64,000 nt of DNA, from NCBI GenBank assembly GCA_017452265.1, contig JAFTMS010000031.1, forward strand, positions 62,001-126,000. Reading direction: 5' to 3'. The position numbers and the translations under genes are program-made. This stretch comes from Bacteroidales bacterium (GTDB lineage: Bacteria > Bacteroidota > Bacteroidia > Bacteroidales > UBA932). Shown here in pieces: positions 19,046 to 26,817 of the stretch (position 1 is its first letter; the number at the start of each line of letters is the position of its first letter). The notes beneath the pieces were generated by a model. It was not told where the DNA came from. It was given only the letters and a program-made list of their open reading frames with translations, and did no database searches.

Positions 19046-19094
19046 GAATTAAGGTCGGTGATTTTACCGACCTTGATTCTTGTAAGTGGCTGAA
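19046..19094. repeat. REP-like hairpin-plus-tail element, copy R, beside the RAYT gene
   Basis: A 14-bp stem (19046-19059 with 19066-19079, one G-U pair) with a 6-base loop. It is followed at once by the tail TTGTAAGTGGCTGAAT. The same tail pattern follows the hairpins at 22279, 30605 and 56697. It begins 44 bases after floA and ends next to the RAYT stop codon. It may also act as a terminator for either gene, although it lacks a strong T run. Confidence 0.7.
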
Positions 19095-19099
19095 TGATA

Positions 19100-20023
19100 T
19101 TATTTTAGGCGTTTTGTAGATGGCGGAGATGCAAGGTGCAGAAACTTCATGATCTGAGTATATGAAGCAGAAGTGGCTGTTTTAAGGAGATTCATATATC
19201 TTCTCTTCATGTCTTCCGGCAGAGTTATCACGTCATGCATGTCTTCCTGTCCTTTTCTTTTGAGGTGCGTCATCATCTCTCTGTATGGAACGTCACTTTT
19301 GCAGTAGTGCTTTTCGGCAATTTCATATTCACTGCCCGTGTTTGAATTCACTGCTGTCACCATCTTGTCGTAAGAGCCGTAATAGCTTATCAGCTCCTGA
19401 CTTTCAAAGGGAAAATACAGATTGATTATATGGTCGGTCAGGCGGTTTCTGCTGTCAGCCGGCATGCCTTTCATGATGTTTTCCAGAAATCTGTGATTCA
19501 AATGCCTTCCGGCCCGAAATGCTTGTCCGATTGTATCTGCCGCCCGTTTGAAGCGTCTGCCTTTTTCACATTCCGCTCCCATCTTCTTGTCAGGGGAGTA
19601 ATATGCCAGGAAATTCCATTTGTAGTCTTCTGCATTTCTGCAAAGCTGTTTCTCAACAGGATTGTTGAAAAGATACGCTATTGCAGAACGTATCTTCTTG
19701 TTGTCCAGCTTCATGGCACTGCCGTACGCCTTTTCGAATAACGGTCCCTTCCTTCCCGTCCGGGCATTGAACCCCCTCACGAACTGAGATGTATAAGCCG
19801 AAACGAACCGGCTCAGATGCATGACGCTTTCTGCAGAAACAAGCAGGTGGATATGGTCAATCATCAGACATGCTGCAAGCAGCCGTATTCCATGTTTGCG
19901 AGCCTGCACAGAAATGATGGTGTACAAGACAATGAAATCCTCCGTGGAATAGAAAATGTTGAATCCGGAAACTGTCCTCTGATAAACATGCATAACGCCG
20001 TTTGCACTGAACTTTCTTTTCAT
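19100..20023 (-). CDS. RAYT-like (REP-associated tyrosine transposase) Y1/HUH protein
   Basis: A 307-residue single-strand DNA transposase-like protein of the Y1_Tnp (IS200-type) superfamily. The HUH motif is in CLMIDHIHLLVSA (His-Ile-His) near residue 57. The later motif AIAYLFNNPVEK corresponds to the YI..NPV box, with its Tyr as candidate nucleophile. GRKGPLFEKAYG fits the middle conserved block. A C-terminal extension of about 150 residues is not recognised. No terminal repeats or second insertion-sequence gene flank it, so it is not a complete insertion sequence. A REP-like hairpin lies directly at its 3' end. This supports a domesticated RAYT acting on chromosomal repeats. Confidence 0.78.
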   Translation of the reverse strand: MKRKFSANGVMHVYQRTVSGFNIFYSTEDFIVLYTIISVQARKHGIRLLAACLMIDHIHLLVSAESVMHLSRFVSAYTSQFVRGFNARTGRKGPLFEKAYGSAMKLDNKKIRSAIAYLFNNPVEKQLCRNAEDYKWNFLAYYSPDKKMGAECEKGRRFKRAADTIGQAFRAGRHLNHRFLENIMKGMPADSRNRLTDHIINLYFPFESQELISYYGSYDKMVTAVNSNTGSEYEIAEKHYCKSDVPYREMMTHLKRKGQEDMHDVITLPEDMKRRYMNLLKTATSASYTQIMKFLHLASPPSTKRLK

Positions 20024-20088
20024 GCCAAATCAATTTTAGTTTTTCGTAAATTTATGGCCATGCCGCATCGGAATGCATAAAAAAGAGA

Positions 20089-20120
20089 AAAATGTGACGA
20101 ACCGCCTTAAAATGTGACGA
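20089..20120. repeat. Two direct repeats upstream of the RAYT gene
   Basis: The 12-mer AAAATGTGACGA occurs at 20089-20100 and 20109-20120, exactly 20 bases apart, that is, about two helical turns. They lie 66-97 bases upstream of the RAYT start and could be a binding site for a regulator or for the transposase. Confidence 0.5.
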
Positions 20121-20378
20121 AAATCAACCCTTGTCAACATATGTCTTCCGGGTGTTTCTTAATAGGAATAGGGCGTCTTCTTTTTTTATCGTGCACTTAA
20201 ATGTTTGAATATCAATTGGTTATAATATTTAGGATAGGTTTAAATACCGACCTTAAATGTCATAAAGTGCTTATTGATAAATCCTTAGGTGATTTTCTGA
20301 ATATGAGGCATATGATGCAAAATGGCCGGTATGCTGACCAATTTCAAGTTTTATTTGGTAAATCATCAAAATTATTTA
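20121..20378. other. AT-rich intergenic stretch between the RAYT gene and tRNA-Ser
   Basis: No gene can be supported. The region is clearly more AT-rich than its surroundings. A plus-strand frame from 20201 runs into the tRNA gene and has no family features. It may be a decayed remnant. Confidence 0.4.
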
Positions 20379-20386
20379 TATCTTTG
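20379..20386 (+). promoter_or_regulatory. tRNA-Ser promoter -7 box
   Basis: TATCTTTG lies 30 bases before the tRNA 5' end and matches the TAnnTTTG box. Confidence 0.6.
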
Positions 20387-20416
20387 CAGTCCCGTTTGGT
20401 GAAACGGAACAGTTTA

Positions 20417-20504
20417 GGTGAGATGGGTGAGTGGCTTAAACCACCAGTTTGCTAAACTGACGTACGGGATTACTGTACCGGGGGTTCGAATCCCCCTCTC
20501 ACCG
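20417..20504 (+). tRNA. tRNA-Ser: tRNA-Ser, anticodon GCU
   Basis: The acceptor stem GGTGAGA pairs with TCTCACC, leaving G as discriminator base. The anticodon loop TTGCTAA gives GCT, reading AGC/AGU serine codons. There is a long variable arm typical of tRNA-Ser, and the T arm contains GGGGGTTCGAATCCCCC. CCA is not encoded. Total length is 88 bases. Confidence 0.95.
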
Positions 20505-20566
20505 CAGAAGCAAAAGGAAAAGGACGCGAAAGTTTACTTTCAGCGTCCTTTTCCTTTTGCTTCTGC
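20504..20566. terminator. Long perfect hairpin right after tRNA-Ser
   Basis: A perfect 24-bp inverted repeat (20504-20527 with 20543-20566) with an inner GAAAG/CTTTC extension. The arm begins at the last base of the tRNA. Oligo-purine and oligo-pyrimidine arms make a strong structure that should stop transcription from the tRNA and perhaps from rsmA on the other strand. Confidence 0.8.
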
Positions 20567-20567
20567 T

Positions 20568-20587
20568 CTGCCCCGCGCAGCGGGCAG
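20568..20587. other. Small GC-rich hairpin downstream of rsmA
   Basis: CTGCCC (20568-20573) pairs with GGGCAG (20582-20587). It lies between the long tRNA hairpin and the rsmA stop. It may aid termination of rsmA, or be incidental. Confidence 0.35.
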
Positions 20588-20641
20588 GGATGTGCGAACG
20601 CAGTGCAAAACCCGGATGATATATTGATTACTTGTGAACAC

Positions 20642-21490
20642 TTATGCCAGCTTCAGGGTGAGGGCGATGAAGTCTTCTACGCTGAGGCGTTCGGGGCGGA
20701 GGTCAAAGACGGGAGCGGAGGTGAAGTCGGCCAACTGGTCTTCTGTCCAGTTCTCGCGGTCGGCTTTGGCACGGATCAGGGGTTTGAGGGAGTTTCTCAA
20801 AGTCTTGCGGCGCTGGTTGAAGCCGGTCTTGACGACGGTCTTGAACAGGGCCTCGTCACAGCCGAGGTCGGTGCGTGAGCTGCGTATGAGCCTGATTACA
20901 GCCGATTTCACCTTAGGCGGCGGATTGAAGGCGCCTTCTCCCACAGTGAAGAGGTATTCTATGTCGTACCAGGCCTGCAGAAGGACGGAAAGTATGCCGT
21001 ATGTCTTTGTGCCCGGTTTTTCGGCGATACGCTCGGCGACCTCCTTCTGTATCATGCAGACCACCTGCGGCACCTGCTCCTTGTATTCCAGAATCTTGAA
21101 GAAGATCTGCGATGAGATGTTGTACGGGAAGTTTCCGATGACGCAGAATCTGCCCGGAAAGAATCTTTCGAGCTTGAGCTTCAGGAAGTCTGCCTCGATC
21201 AGTCTGCCGTTTACCTGCGGGAAGTGAACCAGCAGATAATCAACGGATTCGGTGTCTATTTCCACCATTCTGAGGTCCACGTCCGGCCTCTGCAGAAGAT
21301 ACTGCGTGAGCACGCCCATGCCGGGGCCCACCTCCAATGTCGGCATCGGCCCGTCCTGCTTCTGTACGTCCTGTGCTTCGGTGCTTTCCGCTTGTGGACA
21401 CGGTACGATAAGTGCCTCCGCAATCCTCTGCGCAATAGACAGATCTGTCAAAAAGTGCTGGCCCAAGGCCTTCTTTGCTCTGACTTCCAT
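20642..21490 (-). CDS. rsmA: 16S rRNA (adenine(1518)-N6/adenine(1519)-N6)-dimethyltransferase
   Basis: The KsgA enzyme dimethylates two adjacent adenines near the 3' end of 16S rRNA. It has 282 residues from ATG 21490; the frame is open upstream, but this start gives the family-typical beginning KKALGQHFLTD and has a promoter box just before it. SAM-binding motif I is TLEVGPGMGVLTQ, and the target-adenine motif IV is GNFPYNISS. Substrate recognition continues in the C-terminal helical domain (KTGFNQRRKTLRNSL). It lies tail to tail with tRNA-Ser and downstream of the DMT transporter remnant. Confidence 0.96.
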   Translation of the reverse strand: MEVRAKKALGQHFLTDLSIAQRIAEALIVPCPQAESTEAQDVQKQDGPMPTLEVGPGMGVLTQYLLQRPDVDLRMVEIDTESVDYLLVHFPQVNGRLIEADFLKLKLERFFPGRFCVIGNFPYNISSQIFFKILEYKEQVPQVVCMIQKEVAERIAEKPGTKTYGILSVLLQAWYDIEYLFTVGEGAFNPPPKVKSAVIRLIRSSRTDLGCDEALFKTVVKTGFNQRRKTLRNSLKPLIRAKADRENWTEDQLADFTSAPVFDLRPERLSVEDFIALTLKLA

Positions 21491-21512
21491 ATATATAGAT
21501 TCAAAATTTCTG

Positions 21513-21520
21513 CAAATATA
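21513..21520 (-). promoter_or_regulatory. rsmA promoter -7 box
   Basis: The minus strand reads TATATTTG, 22 bases before the rsmA ATG. Confidence 0.55.
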
Positions 21521-21540
21521 CGAATTATATTGTTCCTGCT

Positions 21541-22565
21541 TTATCTTGTGCCCATCCATATGAAGAGCATTCCGGCGAGGATGAGGGCGAGGTCAAGCAC
21601 TTTGGCCCTGAGGTTCCTTTCCTTGAATATGAGCACTCCGCAGATGAACGAGATTATGACTGAGCTTCGGCGTACCAGTGAAACGACGGAAATCATGGAC
21701 TCAGGGTCGTTCAGGCATGTGAAATATGCAAAGTCGCCGATGCAGATGAATATGGATATGAGCGGAATTGCACGGATCCAGTGGAACGGCGTGGTCTTGT
21801 GACGGGACGGCCACCAGACGAGGGCGCATATGGCCGTCATGATGATCATCTGGTAGAAGTTGAACCAGCTCTGGACGAACATCGGGCTGAGCGACTTCAT
21901 TATATGCTTGTCGTACAGTCCGCTCATGGCTCCCAGCAGAGTCGCCGCCGCAACGCACCAGATCCACTTGTTGCTTTTGAAGTCGATGTTCTCCTTCTTG
22001 CTGGAGCGGCTCATCAGGAATATGGACAGGATGGCCAGCAGCACGCCGATCCACTGGCAGAGATTGAGGCGCTCTCCGAAAAGCAGCATGGCGCCGACAA
22101 GCACAATGACGGGGCGCGTGGCGTTGATCGGCCCGACAATCGTCAACGGCAGGTGCTTCAGGCCGAAATAGCCGCAGATCCAGGATGAAAGCACGATGAA
22201 GGCCTTCAGCACGACCATGAGGTGGGCCCACAGCTCAGGATGCGTAAAATGCAACTCTCTGATTCCGAGGTTATTATCGAAACTGCGTGCCGCCAAAGGG
22301 GAGCACGCGGTTTCTGCAAGGGCTTGTGAGTCAATCGGTTGCATTTTGCGCTGCACGCTGCTGAATGCGGCCGTGTCCAGAAATGTGCCGCTGAACCAGC
22401 CGAAACCTCCGATGTAGTCCAGCAGGAAGGGGAGAATATGAGGGTAGAGAACACCGTGTTGAGCAGCAGGACCGGAAGGACGGCGTTGTCCTTCAGGGAT
22501 GCCTTTTTGGCGGTGTCGTAGAATCCGAGAAACGTCGCAGAGACAAAAGCAAGCACTAACCACAT
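21541..22565 (-). pseudogene. DMT (EamA) family transporter gene, frameshifted and carrying a REP element
   Basis: The family start MWLVLAFVSATFLGFYDTAK is read from ATG 22565, but this frame is lost near 22429-22432 (a run of four G on the plus strand). The remainder (LLDYIGGFGWFSG onward) continues in the next frame; one extra base in this run would restore it. Downstream, the EamA helices are intact (HLPLTIVGPINATRPVIVLVG and a second repeat). About 35 codons around 22242-22351 are encoded by a palindromic repeat element in the same frame and do not look like transporter sequence. It would have been an inner-membrane drug/metabolite exporter of about 300 residues. It could still be a sequencing error plus a tolerated insertion. 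Confidence 0.7.
22242..22351. repeat. REP-like palindromic element, copy A, inside the transporter gene
   Basis: The core hairpin has a 12-bp stem (22279-22290 with 22303-22314, one G-U pair). The tail TGCAAGGGCTTGTGAG follows. Outer arms GCGTAAAATGCAAC (22242-22255) and GTTGCATTTTGCGC (22338-22351) pair with one mismatch, so the whole 110 bases are nested palindromes. The core CGTGCCGCCAAAGGGGAGCA is shared, as its reverse complement, with copy C. Confidence 0.75.
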
Positions 22566-22658
22566 ACGCTATATGTTGATTTGGGGCTGCAATGTTAGGC
22601 GTAATCTGCCAATATTCCAATTTATTTGATTAATTTTGTCAGATTTTAGTGGGAATGG

Positions 22659-22693
22659 GATCCTCACGCCTCTTTTGAGGCTCAGGATGACGT
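22659..22693. repeat. Second dispersed repeat type, copy 1 (ATCCTCA-GC-GCTCAGGATGAC)
   Basis: GATCCTCACGC and GCTCAGGATGACGT flank a short CTC-TTTT-GAG hairpin. A second copy with the same ends lies at 26144-26171. The complementary strand gives GTCATCCTGAGC, a repeat core I recall from several bacterial genomes. Confidence 0.5.
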
Positions 22694-22758
22694 GCGAGAT
22701 TTTGGGGCACGGTGACGTGCGGCGCTCGGTATAAGGGTAAAATATAAATACGATATAT

Positions 22759-24531
22759 ATGTACAGAACACACACCTGCGGAGAACTCCGCATTGAAAAT
22801 GCCGGTCAGACCGTTACGTTGGCCGGATGGGTACAGAAGTCAAGAAAGCTCGGCGGCATGACGTTCATCGATCTCCGTGACCGTTACGGCATCACGCAGC
22901 TCGTTGTGGACGCCCATGCAGAGGCGGCGCTGCAGGAGACTGCGGCATCCCTCGGACGTGAATGGGTGCTTCAGGTGACGGGAGAGGTCATAGAGCGCCA
23001 GAGCAAGAACCCGAAGATGCCGACGGGCGACATCGAGATAAGTCTCAAGGAGATAAACGTTCTCAACAAGGCGAATACACCTCCGTTCACGATCGAGGAT
23101 GAGAGCGACGGCGGCGAGGAGCTTCGTGCGAAGTACCGCTATCTCGACCTGCGCCGCGGACCGCTCCAGAGGGCTCTCAAGATCCGCCATCAGATAGCAC
23201 ACGAGGTGCGTAACTATCTCGACAGCCAGAACTTCCTGGAGATCGAGACTCCGTATCTCATCAAGTCCACTCCGGAGGGAGCGCGCGACTTTGTGGTGCC
23301 GTCACGTATGAATCCGGGCCAGTTCTATGCCCTTCCGCAGTCTCCGCAGACGTTCAAGCAGCTTCTTATGGTGGCAGGCTACGACCGTTATTTCCAGATT
23401 GTGCGCTGCTTCCGCGATGAGGACCTGCGTGCAGACCGTCAGCCTGAGTTCACCCAGATCGACTGCGAGATGTCGTTCGTGGAGCAGGAGGATGTGCTCA
23501 ACACGTTCGAGGGCATGATGAGGACGCTCTTCAAGAATGTCCTGAATGTGGAGATCGCCGAGCGTATCCCTCGCATGAGCTGGTACGACGCCATGGATTT
23601 CTACGGAAGCGACAAGCCGGACATCCGTTTCGGAATGAAGATCAATGAGATAACCGACCTCGTGAAGGGTTACGGCTTCTCCGTATTCGACGGTGTGGAC
23701 TATATCGGCGCAATCAATGTAGAGGGTGCGGCGTCATATACGCGCAAGCAGATCGACGAACTTACAGAGTGGGTGAAGAGGCCGCAGGTGGGCGCCAAGG
23801 GCCTTGTATATATAAAGATCAACGAGGACGGCAGCATCAAGTCTTCAATCGACAAGTTTTACACTCCGGAGCAGCTTCAGGCCGTGGCGGACCGTCTTGG
23901 CGCGAAGAAGGGCGACATGATGCTCGTGCTCTGCGGTGCCAGAAGGAAGACACAGACCATGCTCGGAGTGCTGCGTATCGAGATGGGCAACAGGCTCGGC
24001 CTGCGCGATCCGTACAACTTCGCTCCGCTCTGGGTGGTGGACTTCCCGCTTCTCGAATGGGATGATGAAACGCAGCGCTTCTATGCAATGCACCATCCGT
24101 TCACAGCTCCTAAGCCGGAACATCTCGACCTCTTCTACAGCGATAAAAAGGAGGATCTCGAGAGGGTGTGCGCAAATGCATACGACTTCGTGCTCAACGG
24201 CACGGAGCTCGGCGGAGGTTCGGTCCGAATCCACGAGGCGTCAATGCAGCAGCGTATGTTCGAGGTGCTTGGCATCAGCAAGGAGGATGCTGAATACAAG
24301 TTCGGCTTCATCATCAACGCATTCAAGTTCGGCGCACCGCCGCACGGAGGTCTCGCCTTCGGTTTCGACCGTGTCTGCGCCCTCTTCGGCGGTCAGGAGA
24401 CAATCCGTGACTATATCGCATTCCCTAAGAACAACCAGGGCCGCGACGTGATGATAGACTCTCCTTCATACATCGACCAGGAGCAGCTGGACGAGCTTTT
24501 CCTCAACTCGACGGCCGAGCGTAAGGAATAG
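22759..24531 (+). CDS. aspS: Aspartate--tRNA ligase
   Basis: Class II aminoacyl-tRNA synthetase of 590 residues, the bacterial-type length. N-terminal anticodon-binding OB fold ([20 protein letters not shown]). Class II motif 1 is in the segment after [20 protein letters not shown]. Motif 2 is [18 protein letters not shown]. The bacterial GAD insertion lies in the middle. Motif 3 is [19 protein letters not shown]. It charges tRNA-Asp. No clear TAnnTTTG box was found upstream. Two GC-rich hairpins follow the gene. Confidence 0.97.
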   Translation: MYRTHTCGELRIENAGQTVTLAGWVQKSRKLGGMTFIDLRDRYGITQLVVDAHAEAALQETAASLGREWVLQVTGEVIERQSKNPKMPTGDIEISLKEINVLNKANTPPFTIEDESDGGEELRAKYRYLDLRRGPLQRALKIRHQIAHEVRNYLDSQNFLEIETPYLIKSTPEGARDFVVPSRMNPGQFYALPQSPQTFKQLLMVAGYDRYFQIVRCFRDEDLRADRQPEFTQIDCEMSFVEQEDVLNTFEGMMRTLFKNVLNVEIAERIPRMSWYDAMDFYGSDKPDIRFGMKINEITDLVKGYGFSVFDGVDYIGAINVEGAASYTRKQIDELTEWVKRPQVGAKGLVYIKINEDGSIKSSIDKFYTPEQLQAVADRLGAKKGDMMLVLCGARRKTQTMLGVLRIEMGNRLGLRDPYNFAPLWVVDFPLLEWDDETQRFYAMHHPFTAPKPEHLDLFYSDKKEDLERVCANAYDFVLNGTELGGGSVRIHEASMQQRMFEVLGISKEDAEYKFGFIINAFKFGAPPHGGLAFGFDRVCALFGGQETIRDYIAFPKNNQGRDVMIDSPSYIDQEQLDELFLNSTAERKE

Positions 24532-24537
24532 CCAGAC

Positions 24538-24567
24538 GGCCGGGAGCGCCTTCTGCCAGGCCCGGCC
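24538..24567. terminator. GC-rich hairpin after aspS
   Basis: GGCCGGG (24538-24544) pairs with CCCGGCC (24561-24567) just after the aspS stop. There is no T run, so termination strength is uncertain. Confidence 0.4.
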
Positions 24568-24605
24568 TGCGGTCAGGGCATCCCGAGCAGAAACACAGCT
24601 ATATT

Positions 24606-24641
24606 GCGCGTGATACCATCGGATTCCGGGGTATCACGCGC
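24606..24641. repeat. Palindrome between aspS and the DUF4252 operon
   Basis: A perfect 12-bp stem GCGCGTGATACC/GGTATCACGCGC with a 12-base loop, followed by ATTCTGTATGG. The following TTCTGTA resembles the tail of the REP-like family, so it may be a distant member. It could also be a terminator. Confidence 0.45.
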
Positions 24642-24736
24642 ATTCTGTATGGAAAAGTGCGCGGGATGCGTTAACAAATCCGTGGATTGTGCGTCAATAA
24701 TGATGAGCGCTCGTAAACTTTTAAGGAAAAACGGAT

Positions 24737-25246
24737 ATGAAAAGAATTATGATTATATTGGCGGCATCCCTGTTGATGTTTGCTGATGTCGCGGCGGCAG
24801 GCCGGGGCGTGAATACCGGCTCCGTGACAAGCCTTGTCAGGACATACAGGCTCGAAGAAGGGTTTGATGTGGTGTCTGTGGGCAGGTTGGGGCTCGGATT
24901 GGCGAAACTTGTGGCAAATGCGTCCGTGGAGACTGAAGATGAAAAGGCTGCCCTATCGCTCATCGACCACCTCAATAAAATCATAGTGGTGCATTATGAG
25001 GGGGCACAGGAAAAGAAACGGGAGAAGTTCGATGCAGAGCTTGCAAGGCTGCTTTCCAGAGCGGAAAAGATTCTTGAGGTCAAGGATGAAGGCGACACCG
25101 TGAACATATATGGGACGTCGGACGGCGCCGGTGATGACGTGAGCGATCTGATGATATATGTCCCGGGAGAGTGTACGCTTGTGTGTCTTTTCGGAAAAAT
25201 AAGTGCAGAAAAAATAGGAGACCTTATCGAGATTACGGCTGAATAG
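24737..25246 (+). CDS. DUF4252 family exported protein (first copy)
   Basis: A 169-residue protein with a signal peptide (MIILAASLLMFADVAAA). Its middle contains the family pattern of hydrophobic strands and helices (LINKIIVVHYEG-like, ILEVKDEGDTVNIYG) and it ends in a strand pair before LFGKISAEKIGDLIE. Such proteins are Bacteroidota-specific and often sit with ECF sigma factors. The stop codon touches the sigma factor ATG, so the two are translationally coupled. It is probably a periplasmic sensor or regulated product of the sigma system. The function is unknown. Confidence 0.8.
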   Translation: MKRIMIILAASLLMFADVAAAGRGVNTGSVTSLVRTYRLEEGFDVVSVGRLGLGLAKLVANASVETEDEKAALSLIDHLNKIIVVHYEGAQEKKREKFDAELARLLSRAEKILEVKDEGDTVNIYGTSDGAGDDVSDLMIYVPGECTLVCLFGKISAEKIGDLIEITAE

Positions 25247-25759
25247 ATGGTTGATTTCAAGGAAATATGGATTCCGTTTGCGGAGCGGTTCTATCGTGTG
25301 GCTTTTCATCTGCTTGAGGATGAGGCCGATGCGGAGGATGCTGTGCAGGAACTGTACCTGAAGCTATGGACATCGCGGGATTCGCTGTCCGACATCAGGA
25401 CTCCGCTGGCATATGGGATCACACTTCTGAAGAACATCTGCATTGACAAGGTAAGGCGAAGAGGCCTCAGGCGGGCCGAGCCGTTGGACGCCGGGCAGGC
25501 GGAGCGGACTCATCTTTCGGAAGCGCCTCCGGACAGGCGGGCAGTTCTCAGGGATATGCTGAAGCGGCTGCTTGAGGAAATGGAGAAGCTCCCCGGCAAG
25601 CAGGCCGAAGTGCTGAAGATGAGGGCGCTGGAAGGACTTGAATACAAGGAGATATCGCAACGGACAGGGCTTTCCGGAGTGCATGTGAGAGTGCTTGTGA
25701 GCATGGCAAGGAAGACATTGAAAAACGCTTTGGATTATGAAGACGATAAAGGAAATTGA
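25247..25759 (+). CDS. ECF-type RNA polymerase sigma factor
   Basis: A 170-residue sigma-70 family regulator. Region 2 is at residues 5-70 (ERFYRVAFHLLEDEADAEDAVQ, then LKNICIDKVRRR). Region 4 is at about 105-160, with a helix-turn-helix around LEGLEYKEISQRTGLSGVHV. It directs RNA polymerase to a stress-type promoter set when not held by its anti-sigma factor. It starts directly after the DUF4252 stop, and its last 23 bases overlap the start of the putative anti-sigma gene, a typical coupled pair. The inducing signal is unknown. Confidence 0.9.
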   Translation: MVDFKEIWIPFAERFYRVAFHLLEDEADAEDAVQELYLKLWTSRDSLSDIRTPLAYGITLLKNICIDKVRRRGLRRAEPLDAGQAERTHLSEAPPDRRAVLRDMLKRLLEEMEKLPGKQAEVLKMRALEGLEYKEISQRTGLSGVHVRVLVSMARKTLKNALDYEDDKGN

Positions 25760-26168
25760 AAATATGACCATAACGGAGCTGGAAAAGCTTTCGCAGGACG
25801 AGGGCATAACGGTTCCGGAGGGCTTCGGAAGAAGCCTGGAGGAAACTGTGAATCTGCAGTGCAGGGTGGAGGCCCTGACGTCGGAGGAATCGCAGCCGAA
25901 GCGCCGGATGCCTTTGGTGTGGATGAGTGTCGCGGCATCTGTGGCAGTGATTGCAGGGGTAGGATTCGGAATCGTGCGTCACGAAAGCGCACCGAAAGAC
26001 ACGTTCAGCGATCCTTATCTGGCATATGCTGAAGTGGAAAAGGCGTTCACAAAGATGTCGGACGGCATGAAGAAGGGTATGGCAATGGCAGAGGAATCAC
26101 AGGCGGTTGTGGGAAAGGCCTCTGCGGTGCTTGAACGTCAGGAAATCCTCAGGCTTCGCTCAGAATGA
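25737..26168 (+). CDS. Putative anti-sigma factor with one membrane helix
   Basis: A 143-residue protein. A cytoplasmic N-terminal part (about 1-55, ITELEKLSQDEGITVPEGF) is followed by one transmembrane helix (LVWMSVAASVAVIAGVGFGI) and a short extracytoplasmic tail with AFTKMSDGMKKGMAMAEE. The layout fits an anti-sigma factor, supported by overlap with the sigma gene. No zinc-binding anti-sigma motif is visible. The last codons (EILRLRSE and stop) are supplied by a dispersed repeat at 26144-26171, so the C-terminus may be altered from the ancestral form. Confidence 0.72.
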   Translation: MKTIKEIENMTITELEKLSQDEGITVPEGFGRSLEETVNLQCRVEALTSEESQPKRRMPLVWMSVAASVAVIAGVGFGIVRHESAPKDTFSDPYLAYAEVEKAFTKMSDGMKKGMAMAEESQAVVGKASAVLERQEILRLRSE

Positions 26169-26171
26169 CAT
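26144..26171. repeat. Second dispersed repeat type, copy 2, at the 3' end of the anti-sigma gene
   Basis: AATCCTCAGGC and GCTCAGAATGACAT match the ends of the copy at 22659-22693. The repeat supplies the final codons and the TGA stop of the anti-sigma gene. Confidence 0.5.
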
Positions 26172-26225
26172 CGGTCCCCGGTATGACCATGAATCCAGAA
26201 TACATCGTTTACAAACAGTTATATC

Positions 26226-26717
26226 ATGAAAAAGTTATATTTTATCGCAATATTGCTTCTCGCTGCAATAGGAGCATATGCGCAGGATGGCAAGAACATC
26301 TATAACAGATATTCCGACAGCAAGGGTGTGTCGGCAGTCTACATTTCTCCGGCCATGTTCAGGCTTATCGGAAAGATTCCGGAGCTGAACGTCGAAAGCG
26401 AAGGCGGAAATGTGGATCTGGCACCGCTTATACGTACGCTGGACGGTTTCTATATGCTTGACATATCGGAGAAGGCCATTATCGATGAAGTGGCTTCTCA
26501 GGTGGACCAGATGGTGAAGAAGGGCCGTTATGAAATCCTGATGGAAGTGAAGGATGAAGGAGAAAACGTCCGGATGTATACGGTCGGCAACGACAAGACG
26601 ATAGAAAGCCTCGTATTCATAGCCAAAGACGACGCGTCAGTCCAGTTCATCTGCATCGACGGCACCATGAGCCGCTCAGATGTCGAAAACCTTATAGCCC
26701 AATATGTTGCAGAATAA
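26226..26717 (+). CDS. DUF4252 family exported protein (second copy)
   Basis: A 163-residue relative of the gene at 24737. Signal peptide ends at GAYAQ. The mature part has VSAVYISPAMFRLIGK and the hallmark region LMEVKDEGENVRMYTVG, close to LEVKDEGDTVNIYG in the first copy. It ends with SRSDVENLIAQYVAE. It is the last gene of the DUF4252/sigma/anti-sigma/DUF4252 set, 57 bases after the anti-sigma gene. It is probably periplasmic, perhaps under control of the sigma factor, but its role is not known. Confidence 0.8.
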   Translation: MKKLYFIAILLLAAIGAYAQDGKNIYNRYSDSKGVSAVYISPAMFRLIGKIPELNVESEGGNVDLAPLIRTLDGFYMLDISEKAIIDEVASQVDQMVKKGRYEILMEVKDEGENVRMYTVGNDKTIESLVFIAKDDASVQFICIDGTMSRSDVENLIAQYVAE

Positions 26718-26767
26718 AATGCCGTTCCTATCATGCTGCTGATGGCATCGCACAGCTCTGGCATTTT
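26716..26767. terminator. Hairpin closing the DUF4252/sigma operon
   Basis: AAAATGCC (26716-26723) pairs with GGCATTTT (26760-26767) at the end of the second DUF4252 gene. The loop is long (36 bases) and partly self-pairing. The T-rich right arm fits termination on the plus strand, and the A-rich left arm fits the minus strand. Confidence 0.5.
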
Positions 26768-26817
26768 GTGGACGGCCAACCGGGGAAATCCTGCATGAAC
26801 GCATTCTTTGCGGGAGT

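Noticed and set aside
19046..20120. Complete insertion sequence around the transposase
   Set aside because: No terminal inverted repeats or target duplications were seen. The single hairpin at the 3' end fits a RAYT better.
20201..20455. Open frame before and into the tRNA-Ser gene
   Set aside because: It runs through the tRNA promoter and tRNA itself, and shows no similarity.
24604..24786. Small frame in the palindrome after aspS
   Set aside because: It is made mostly of the hairpin and overlaps the start of the DUF4252 gene in another frame.
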